Below are positions 21,521 through 30,790 of a stretch of 64,000 bases of DNA, piece by piece (the first letter of the stretch is position 1; each line of letters opens with the position of its first letter). The position numbers were made by a program, and so were the translations under genes. The DNA lies in assembly GCA_030704615.1 (NCBI GenBank), contig CM060732.1, forward strand, positions 33,709,053-33,773,052, written 5' to 3'. Below the pieces are notes generated by a model. The model was not told the origin of the DNA. It ran no database searches and saw only the letters and a list, made by a program, of their open reading frames with translations. The stretch is from Takakia lepidozioides (Eukaryota > Streptophyta > Takakiopsida > Takakiales > Takakiaceae).

Positions 21521-24500
21521 GGAAATTTTGCGCGCCGCCGTACCTGGCGGATGGGCATTAAATGTCCACCGCCGTCTGTTTTTATTGGGCTGGCAACACA
21601 TGGCTTCCTCGATACGTACCCTAAATCTGATGCTAATCTTGGATTAACTTCTATTCGAGGCATGTACCCCAAAAAACTGAGATCTTTTTCCATTTTGGCT
21701 GGGACTTATGCCGCCTGAAGGGCGTGGCTCTCCTGAGAGAGACCTCACATCCAGACCACGGTGGAAGTTGAAAGCTTTGTACTACGGACGACGGCCAATC
21801 TCTCGCATGGCCAAACTTAAGCTCCAGCAGGATATTCCAATGTCTTGCTCACAACCCGCGCCAACTGAAGCCGAGTACTCTCAGGCAAGCCACTTCTGCT
21901 TTCGCTTTGTTCGCTTTCGCTTTCGCTTTGTTGTTTCGCTTTGTTTTTGCATCTTCATCCTGTTATCGCTGGAAGCATGTCATTCTTAGGCATTGGTTGG
22001 ATTTGTTTTCATTGTTGTTCCATGGCACTCCATACTTCCTAAACTTGTTTTGTTTTCATTGTTGTTCCACGATTGTTGCTATGGTGGTTGTGCTGCTCGT
22101 TGCCATTCTGGTTTTGGCACCGATGTTGGTTCTGACAATTTTGGGAATGACAGAGTGACGACGAGCCCGGCACGCTGGTGGTATCATCGACCGCTCCAAC
22201 TCATCGCATGTTTGAATCGCCCAACTTGGGGCGAGAGGGCAAACTTCAACCTTTTGTTGGTGGACGGGAGGACCTGCAGCGAGGGTACGACAGAATAAGC
22301 ATTGGGGAGGTTGGTGCATGCAGCATGGCAGGTGAAGGACGTGAGGACGTGAGGACAGCAGATCCGGCAATGGAGGTTGTTGATGCATATGCAGTAGGGC
22401 CCGCCTACGCAAAGAAGAAGAAGAAAGCTAAGCACATGCAATCCCCGGCGAGAGAGCCGTCACGGGCTGCGGAGGGGGGAGTGAGCAATGCGCGCGAGGG
22501 TGTTCCTTCTCCTCAATCAAAGGTGGTCGTCCTGGAGGGCTCCCCTGCTGCTAGCCCTAGTAAGAAACAGAAAGCCCGTGAGAGGGCAAAAGAACAGGCG
22601 AGACAGAAGGCTAGCCAGGAGGAAAGAGAAAAGGCCACTGAAGAGGCCAGGGGTGCCCAAATGACAGATGCCAATGTAAGCGAGGGACGCACAGAGACGG
22701 TGGATCCCTCCAAGACACCACAAGGAGGCAGTAACACACCGGTTACACCATCGCGGACAAGAGCAGCCCCGCAATTACCCATACGGTGGAGAGTGGAGGA
22801 GAGGAAAGAACACCACAAAGAGCACGGATTGTGCAAGTTCGAGGTGAAGCCGGGGAGATGGCAGTAGAGACAAGGAGAGTGCTCGAGGTGGTTTCGCCGG
22901 TGGTTCACCATGTTGAGGAGGACGACACTGAGCTTTCTGACCAGGATGACATCCTTCCAGACATCCCCACGCCCCAAACCCGCAACATACAGGCTGGATT
23001 TGGCGGTCCTGGTGGGCTGCCGGAGAACCCCTCTGCAGCAGACGTCATGTCCGAGGCGGATATGAAGTTGGCCGCTGCCAAGATGTTGGAGGCAACCCAC
23101 AGCAACATTGGCAAGGTGCTGGGGGGCATGGTGTACCCAGCCAAGCTTTGAATTCCCCTTTGCCGCTTGGTGTCTTTGTAGGTGGTGAGACCTGCCCTCC
23201 CAGGCGATATCGACAAGCTGAAATTCTCTTTCCGGGATGGATATCGAATGGGGTCTGCAACGTTTTACGTTTCCATTGAGAACGACCACTGAGCTTCCCG
23301 TGCCCACACTTCCGATGAGGTGGACAAATGGGGTCCCCATTGGCAAAGGCGAAATGAGGAGTTTGAGAGATCGATTGTTACTGATCCTCTTTTCCAGCAC
23401 TTGTCCGAGAAGATGTTTTACGTGTGGGACGGCAATCATCGCCTCCTGGTATGGATGGAGCAGATAGCCAAAGCCCACCCCAACGACCTCGATTGGCATT
23501 TCGCCGTGGAGTGTGTTGTGCTGAAGGTTGCGGGGCCCAAAGATCGCAGTCTTCTCAAAGCTGCAATGGCGGACATCAACTCGTAAGTTACAACGCCTCT
23601 TGCTTTTGGACCCATCCGATTGTAAGTCATTCATTGCGAATCCTCATATTTGTTGTAAATTCCCATTTCAGAATTGTTTGATGGAAATGTGGCATTGCAG
23701 GGTGACTAAGAATGCCTTCATTGCCACCAACTTGTCCCATATGCTCTTCCGAGTGAAGGATGTCGGGAAGGAAGCAGGGTGTGCAAGAGTTTGCCAATTC
23801 GCTCAGTGCCGACCTCCTGCGCAAGTCGGAGGTAAAGGCAGATAGAACCTGGTATAGGCTGAGCATGGACGCCATGGTGGACTACATATTTCGGGTAAAG
23901 CTCCTGACTGTTTTGTTGAGCTAATCTGTCTCTCCTCCCCAATAGAAGAAAAGTGTTGAGCAGGATCTCTAATCTTATGTGCGCATTCTTGACAGACGAA
24001 AATTCAGCAGGATTTGGCACATGCGCGGAGGTTCTACATGGAGTCAGAGGAGAAGAATCTAACCCTCCCGGCACTCGAATCGTATCTCAAAGCTGCGGAG
24101 GTGAGGGCCCGCATAAAGTACAAGTCGCGGATGGTAAAGTACGTGGCCATAGCTGATCCCGCCCTTGGTGCCGACTTTCTGATGGAGGTGGGGAAGCACT
24201 ACTCCCGTGCTCTGAAGCCCACGATGACATTGGAGAAGCTCCATCGTCTAGCCACATCCTATGTGGATGGTGCAGAATAGGTGATACATTCTTAACCAAA
24301 TTGTGGTGGCAACAACTCGTTTTTGTGGTGTTTGGCGCTTACGAATATGCTGGGTGGTTGGACAGACCCGGTGGCTCCAAATCTGGAATGGTTCCCAAAG
24401 TACAAGGGACATGTGGAGCTTCCCCAAACCGGACAAACTGTCTGACCCCACATTCAACATGTGGATGAACCGCATGACATGGTGGTTTCAGGTACTTCCC

Positions 24501-24899
24501 CATGCTTCGTTTGGCGCTTCTACTCTTGTAGGGGGTGGATTCATTGTATTTTTTCAGCAATGCGATCTGATGGAGAATCTCCACAGGTGACGACGAATGT
24601 GCAAGAGCAGCTGGACACACAAGCACATCAGTTCAAGAATGGAGATTTCTCCTGCAGCAGAGAGCCTACGCGACTATGTGACGAGGTATTTTCTGCTCTA
24701 CAAAACCGACCTATTCTTTCGGGAGATACCACATGCCCGCCGGAGCCACGAGTTCACCGACCAGCCGAACGCGGACAAAGTAGCAATGCGCCTTCTGTAC
24801 AGGTACATACGCGATGCCTTCCTTTCAGTCCTTGCATTTTTCGCCAAATTTCCAAATCAGGGCTCCGAAAATGGCTAAGTCCCTAGGGTGGCTGGCCTT

Positions 24900-25715
24900 G
24901 AACTGGAAATTCGGCGCCATTTTTCCAGTTCTGGGCCCTATTGCCATTCTGGGACTTAGCCATTTTCGGGCCGGACCTGGGAAAATGGCGCCGAATTTCC
25001 AGTCAGGGCTCCGAAAATGGCTAAGTCCCTGGGGTGGCTGGCCCTGAACTGGAAATTCGGCGCCATTTTTCCAGTTCTGGGCCATATTGCCCTTGTGGGA
25101 CTTAGCATTTTCGGGCCGGACCTGGGAAAATGGCGCCGAATTTCCAGTCAGGGCTCCGAAAATGGCTAAGTCCCTTGGATGGCTGGCCCTGAACTGGAAA
25201 TTCGGCGCCATTTTTCCAGTTCTGGGTCATATTGCGCTTGTGGGACTTAGCCATTTTTGGGCCGGACCTGGGAAAATGGCGCCGAATTTCCAGTCAGGGC
25301 TCCGAAAATGGCTAAGTCCCTTGGATGGCTGGCCCTGAACTGGAAATTCGGCGCCATTTTTCCAGTTCTGGGTCATATTGCGCTTGTGGGACTTAGCCAT
25401 TTTTGGGCCGGACCTGGGAAAATGGCGCCGAATTTCCAGTCAGGGCTCCGAAAATGGCTAAGTCCCTAGGATGGCTGGCCCTGAACTGGAAATTCGGCGC
25501 CATTTTTCCAGTTCTAGGCCCTATTGCCGTTCTGGGACTTAGCCATCTTCGGGCCAAAGCGGGAAAAATGGCGCCGAATTTCCAGTTCAGGGCTCCCAAG
25601 ATGGCTGTCCCTAGGGTGGCAGTCACCGAAAACCGAAATTCGGCGCCATTTTTCCATTTCTAGGCCCAGTCAGATCCGCCCCAACCTGGGAAAATGGTGC
25701 CGAATTTGCAGTTCA
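24900..25715. repeat. Palindrome array inside the ParB-gene intron of element A (146-bp period)
   Basis: GGCGCC centres lie at 24913, 24987, 25059, 25132, 25204, 25278, 25350, 25424, 25496, 25570 and 25642, alternating 72-74 bp. Units alternate between AAATTCGGCGCCATTTTTCC and its reverse complement, giving a 146-bp repeat. The array fills the 24803-25745 intron. Confidence 0.93.
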
Positions 25716-26189
25716 GGGACCTCATTGTGTTTTTCATGAATGCAGGTACTGCAAGTTCTCCCTTTTGGAGAAAGGTCATCTGTCTTTCGAGCCACCATTC
25801 TTCCTGGCATGGAGGAACCCTGGGGCTGACTCCATGTACACTGACGATATTGTGAAGGAGTGGCATTTGGAACATTTGCGTGATTGCCCTTGGTATGTGG
25901 ACCTTCCGCCCGGCATGCTCGACCCATCCGAGTTTCAATTGAAGCTGGATGCTGAGGCCCGACGAAACCGGGCTCCGCTGCCTCCGCTGGGTGCAAAAGA
26001 GGCAAAAGCGCTTGCGAACTCCAGGAAAGCGGCAGAGCTTGCTCAGGCAGGAATTCAGGAGAAATTGAATGAGAAGAGTAAAGGCCAAAGGAAAAGGACA
26101 AGGAAACAGGTGAGTGCAGTAACACCCAAAAAACAGAAAACCATCGGGGCATCGGAGCAGGCGCAGGAGGGGACCCAATCATGGCTTCA

Positions 26190-26550
26190 AAACCAGGGGT
26201 GTCTTTAGACTCTGTACCGGCAGCCCTCTTCTTGGCTTTCCCCTTCTGCTCCGCCAGAGACTTGTTGTGTGCCACCTTCTTCGCCCTGGCAGCGAGAGTG
26301 TCAAGGAAGCTCTCATTGACGCATTGGATGATGGTTGGAGGTTCTAGCTTTGGCCTGTGCGTAAACGTCACCGCCGAATACCGCCGTGTAGGCTCGCCCT
26401 CAAATGCCAACTTCTTGGCAGAGCCAGTCCCACTCCGAACTGACTTGGGAACCCGGACGACCGGTGACTGGGTAGCAGCAACAGCAGTCGCAGGACCTTG
26501 AAAAAAGTCGTCGTCCGAGTGTGAGCACGAATTGCAAGAGCACTCGGGGG
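26190..26550 (-). other. Inverted exon segment within the ParB/methyltransferase pseudogene A
   Basis: Read on the minus strand, this segment encodes a stretch (VRSGTGSAKKLAFEGEP, then IIQCVNESFLDTLAARAKK and SKDTPGF) that aligns in order with copy C on the plus strand (GTRTGSVKKALF, then VVQCVNESFLAALDGRAAK and PSDTPGF). The surrounding exon text is on the plus strand. An internal inversion of about 360 bp is the simplest explanation. Confidence 0.8.
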
Positions 26551-28138
26551 GGGGGTTGAGGTGGAGAGAGCTTGCGACATGATTCTCCTCGACATTCCAG
26601 ATGGGGAGCTGCTGGAGGGCCTGGATGGTGTGCCCACCTGGAACAGGTTTACTGAGGACTACTGGAAAGTCGGGTTTGGGCTGGCGGGGATGCTTCTGGA
26701 TGACGGTGGATGTGTGGTTGTCTTTGCCACAAGAGGGAAGACCACAGAGAATGCGGTGGCAAGGTGGACACCGAAAAGTGTCACCCCGGTCCTCCTCAGA
26801 AAATGGTTCTGCATCAATACACAGGGGTTGCGAACAGAGGGCCAAAGTGTAAGTTATCAATCTATTGCATTCACCTCATATTGTGGTGTATCTAAACAAG
26901 ATCCCGGAGTTGATCCTTATTTTGTTAGTTGTGCAGACATTGGTGTTTGAGGCATATTGCTTTGTGAAGAGAGGGTCTACGTTCAAATTCCGCAACGACG
27001 GTCGTCTTGTTGATGCCGCTGTGGACCCTGTTACCTACGATGTCCTCTACAACTATGTGCCCCACTCCAGTATGCCGAAGGACACAAAGACAGGCAAACC
27101 GTGGCGGTACAGCCGGACCCGGAGCCCTGCTTTCATCCAAACCCTCATGGAGACGTGCTCGGATGTCCAAGGGCGGATTCTGGACCTCACATGCGGCACG
27201 GGTAAGCCTTCACGTGCTCAGTTTGTCCCCTGGCCCGATTGCAATTGCATGCCGCAAGCTATTAACCGCCCGCTTTGTTCCTCAGGTGCTTCAATGTGGG
27301 CAGGGACGTTGTCCGACAGGCATGTGTTCGCCTTCGAGCCAGATACTGCCCTCCACAACTCGGAACTTGCAGCGGCTGAACGTCTGCCGAAAGAGGAAGA
27401 GGCATCCTCGGAGGATGAGGAAAAATCCGAGAAGGAGCAAGGGGAGGAACAAGTTGGGATCGAGGCCGAGGAGCCCCCGGTGTACGAGTGAGTGGTCGTA
27501 TTGTAAGTTGCCTCCAGATTTGGTGAGGCACCTCCCTTCGCTCTCTTATTTCATTGAAAACCCTTTCTGCTTCTGCTGGTATTGACATTCTTGAAGTGGA
27601 TTTGTTCTTACTGTAGGATGTCAAGTACGGCAGGAGGGACGTCTACACCGGAGTTCATGGGCAGGAGGAACGTGCCTTTTTTTGCCAGGGGGGATTTCAT
27701 GCCTAGTCCAGAAAGAGACTACATCCTTCCTACTTATGCTGCCCGGCTTGCTTCGGTGTCCATTAGGAGGTGTTCGGACATAGTCGTGTACAGCAGATTT
27801 TAGACGAGGCAAGCCTCAAGAAAATGAAGATGAGGGAGGAGGCAGCAGCTATTAGAGCCCGTCGGGCTCGTAGATTTGTCTTGGATTCTGCTGAGGAAAG
27901 TTGGGGAGAAGAGGCTGAAGATTCACAGGAGGTGAGGTGGACAGTCCCCCAAGGAGAGGACGGCATTTTTGAGAGGCATAGTGGAACTGATGCATCACAG
28001 AGCTCGGAGGATGGGGGGGATGAGGGGGATGAGGAAGAAGGAGGGCCAAGTTCCTCGGAAGGTGTAGGAGAGTAGTTCCCATTCCTGCTATGACAGTTAG
28101 GACACACTTGTATAGACGTGGCTTGCCACCAAATTTGC

Positions 28139-28144
28139 AATAAA
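28139..28144 (+). promoter_or_regulatory. Candidate polyadenylation signal AATAAA
   Basis: AATAAA lies 64 bp after the last stop codon of the ParB/methyltransferase gene A. The following 28,145-28,275 holds CCGCTCATG-type subterminal repeats (about 28,219-28,264) that probably mark the right end of element A. Confidence 0.5.
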
Positions 28145-28275
28145 ATGTTGCATTTATTGCTATCCACATGACCCTATTTCCGTGCCTCCTAACCCTATTT
28201 CCGTGGACACTATTCGGCCCGCTCATGCTTTTTTTTTTCCCGCTCATACTCATGCCGCTCATGAAATAGCAGCCC

Positions 28276-29560
28276 CCGCTTCGCGTGGCTCCGCACTCCT
28301 AGTCATGATGACTTCAACGAACACCTCGGTAAATGAGACTCAACCCAAGTTTTTGTGCTCGGGGCTTCAAACGGTCATGAATGCAATGTGATTAGGTGGA
28401 ACTGGGTGTTAGTTAATAGGCTGGCCACATCTACATCATAGTAAAAGCATAAAAATGATTCCAGCATTGCTCCAAACTGCTAGTCCTACATCTTGCAAAA
28501 GATATTGTACATATGGGGCTGGTATTGATGACTCAGGGGACGGAAAAAGAGACTTTGGGCAGGGAATATAAAATTAAAATAGATTAATAACTCGAATTAT
28601 TTTGAATATTGAAATGGATCGACGGTAACCAAAAGGACATAGCACCCTACATCTGTACCTTACAAAAGCCTCTATAACAGATCAATCACTAACGATTTTT
28701 CAAAGCATAGATGTCAATTTTCTTACAATCTTCATAGACATCTTCATGTACTAATATCAGCTAAGCATCCAACATGTCTGCATGAAGCATATAGGAGAAG
28801 AAAGATGTGCATATGTTTCAAACACACCACTACAGAAGAGGCACCTAAGAAGACCTTCACAATAAAGCCTTATCTTGTTTTGCTATGAATTCCTCTAGCG
28901 ATGAATGGAAATTTGCTTGGTTTGTGGACTCCCTATGGTGGTCCTTTTGAGTCTGTGGTTATGGTGGAGGTGTCTGAATTTATCCACAGTACCAAGATCT
29001 GACTAGGCACCTTGACCGCGAGGAGTTCCGAGCATGAGAGGGGTAGCCTACATGACTGTTCGGGAAGTTGCACAATTTTGTTTTGTTTTTGAGGTCTATT
29101 TTTCAATAACCTTGCGATACACGTCCTTTCATCCATAGAGAACGACAAACAATCATTTTTATTTATTTATTTATGCTCATTCGGCCATAGTTTTTTATAT
29201 TCCATCCTTGTATGATACAACAATTATGAGAAGAAAATGTCACTTTGGGAGTAAAGCGGCCTCATAAATTATAGTTGCTTTGCAAGATCAGTCTTCTTAT
29301 CCTTACAAACATCTATCTATTATAGAATTCGTCCATCATGTGTATATTTAATATATTATTATATCTGTATTTTAGATTGTACCAAAAATAGAGAAGAAGC
29401 AAAAAGTGTGGAAATGAGTATTATACATCATCACATGTCAGCATTAAATCATATACATGTACAACAACATAATATGTAAATTGAAACGTGCTCAAAACCA
29501 AAATCATTTTTAGAATTATTCCAACGATTTTATAGAGAGAGAGAGAAGACTCTGGCCGTA
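28276..29560. repeat. Dispersed repeat R1, copy c
   Basis: The first part (to about 28,480) matches R1 copies a and b up to 'gattccagcattgctcca'. The last part (about 29,205-29,530) matches 5,150-5,690 ('acaattatgagaagaaaatgtcac', 'acaaacatctatctattata', 'aatagagaagaagca'). The middle (28,480-29,200) has no recognisable gene. Confidence 0.6.
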
Positions 29561-29590
29561 AACAGCGTAACTAAGAGCCACCTTTCGGGG

Positions 29591-29710
29591 CAACGTAGCT
29601 ACGGCGTGAGCCCAGCCCCGTGAGCCTGGGAGCTGAGCTCACGTTGTAGCTGCAAAGCGTGAGCTGAGCTGAGCTCACGCTTCAAAGAAGCGTGAGCGGC
29701 ACAAATCTGC
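29591..29710. repeat. Left terminal/subterminal repeat of MULE element D
   Basis: CAACGTAGCTACGGCGTGAGC resembles the inward-read right end of element B (CAACGACGCAATGGCGTGAGC). It is followed by several GTGAGC/GCTCAC copies. It lies downstream of the D transposase, as expected for that element's end. Confidence 0.65.
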
Positions 29711-30014
29711 TGGAGAAGCAGGTCCTATAGGCGAGGATTGCAAGAAGAGGGCCTATTACCGTGGACAAAACAAAGGGGGCCACCATGCACCATGTCTGCA
29801 ATGCCTGCACAAAAAGAGGAATATGAAAATATGGCAGAATTGAGCTCAGAATGATTGACACACTTTATTTCAATTCACAGATAGACGCTTACAATGAATG
29901 GCATGTGCATTTGCCCTGGTTCCGTGAACAAAATGTATGTGTTTGTCCTAAATGCAAAGTCTTCACATGGTAACCTTGAAACCAGCATGGGAAGCGGGCA
30001 TGGCTCGTATGTGT

Positions 30015-30737
30015 TCAAAGAGAATTTGGCGGAGCCCTACGTGAGGTGTCCCGCTGCAGAAGGGTGATGACTTCTCCGTAGCCTAGTGTGGCTTGGTGAA
30101 TGAATTGGTCTCTCTTACCGTCTTAACACATAATTACAAGGTATATGTAATATTGATGCTTGCAGGGGACCCACTTCCCTCTCATGCCGAGAGCGCCCTC
30201 ACGCATCGTTACAAAATCCGGACAAGTGCAAGTAGGGAAATTCCCCACGGTAACCTGATATTCTTTGCCATGAAGAACTGAGCCAATACACAGCACTGTG
30301 TAAATCCGTCCATACCCCGGGGCAAGGACTTCGGTGATACGAGCCACCCGAGCCTGCAAAATTCTAGCCGATTCCATCTTGCATTCGTGATCTGCACCCG
30401 AAGCGACACGGCGCACTGTTTTTCCATCTCTTTTTGTTGGGTGGGAGTCGGCACCGGGTGGAGGCATTGCCGGAGCTTGTGGCACATCTGTGCCGACAGT
30501 GCACAAGGGCACCACTCGGGATCGTGCAAGACAAAACCCTCCCTCCTCCAGCATGCTTATCTCGGTTGTTGACAGCGACATCCCAAGTTTCACAGGGCAA
30601 ATTGCGGGGGGAGGGGGTTTCATTATCACCGAAGGACGAACTGTTCCCTTGACGCATCGTGCCATATCGTCTGGGCAGAACCGGAACTTGTGGTCCTTTG
30701 ACTCCCCACTATGATAAGGTCGGAACAACCCTGTGAA
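30015..30737 (-). pseudogene. MULE transposase D, C-terminal part (downstream of the element B insertion)
   Basis: This is the continuation of the reading frame broken at 40,984. It opens with FTGLFRPYHSG across the target-site duplication, continues with FRFCPDDMARC and ends with the SWIM finger (CTCPDF ... CKHQYYIYL) near 30,215-30,140. A TAA at 30123-30125 cuts the last part. Homology to B (KRDQFIHQAT) continues in frame to a TGA at 30015. Two more lesions lie in the N-terminal part, so this gene was decaying or was freed to decay by the insertion. Confidence 0.85.
30729..30737. repeat. Target-site duplication, left copy (CCCTGTGAA)
   Basis: The nine bases CCCTGTGAA directly outside the left end of element B are repeated exactly at 40984-40992. 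Collapsing one copy restores the transposase D frame. Nine bp is the usual MULE duplication length. Confidence 0.93.
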
Positions 30738-30782
30738 CAGGGATGCCTCGGCGTGAGCCTGGTCACGTGAGCGCGTGAGCGC
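30738..30782. repeat. Left terminal inverted repeat of element B
   Basis: Aligned with the right end it shares GGCGTGAGC, CACGTGAGCGCG and GAGCG blocks in order. CACGTCA-type subterminal repeats continue to about 30,850. Confidence 0.85.
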
Positions 30783-30790
30783 GACTGCGC

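Larger units (their letters stand above)
21708..28075 (+). pseudogene. ParB/sulfiredoxin-like plus DNA-methyltransferase-like protein, element A (decayed)
   Basis: Exons by homology with copies B and C: 21708 to about 21,880; 22154-23582; 23701-23894; 23996-24279; 24366-24491; 24587-24802; 25746 to about 26,195; about 26,555-26848; 26937-27201; 27286-27487; 27617-28075. The N-terminus is basic (KLKALYYGRRP) and then Lys/Glu-rich. The ParB-like domain carries FYVWDGNHRLLVW at about 23,415-23,450. The methyltransferase-like part has MILLDIPDGE (motif IV position), then RSPAFIQTLMETC and ILDLTCGTG followed by FAFEPD (motifs X-I). The C-terminus is acidic. Defects: frameshift near 22,800, stops near 23,150, 23,175 and 23,290, frameshift near 23,770, a TAG near 24,278, a frameshift in the 24,587 exon, and an inverted segment near 26,190-26,550. 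Non-functional, but it shows the complete C-terminus that B lacks. Confidence 0.72.

Noticed and set aside
22513-23634. Minus-strand ORF of 373 residues opposite the ParB-like gene A
   Set aside because: No recognisable motif, and the plus-strand frame is the one conserved in B and C.
24900-25715. Reading the 146-bp period as a centromeric or nucleosome-phasing satellite
   Set aside because: It is confined to one intron and is built from transposon-specific palindromes found elsewhere in the same element; the length match alone is weak.
25670-26860. Long minus-strand ORF of 396 residues opposite the ParB/methyltransferase gene
   Set aside because: Only the middle resembles a protein, and that part is the inverted exon segment of element A; the rest is antisense to plus-strand exons conserved in B and C.
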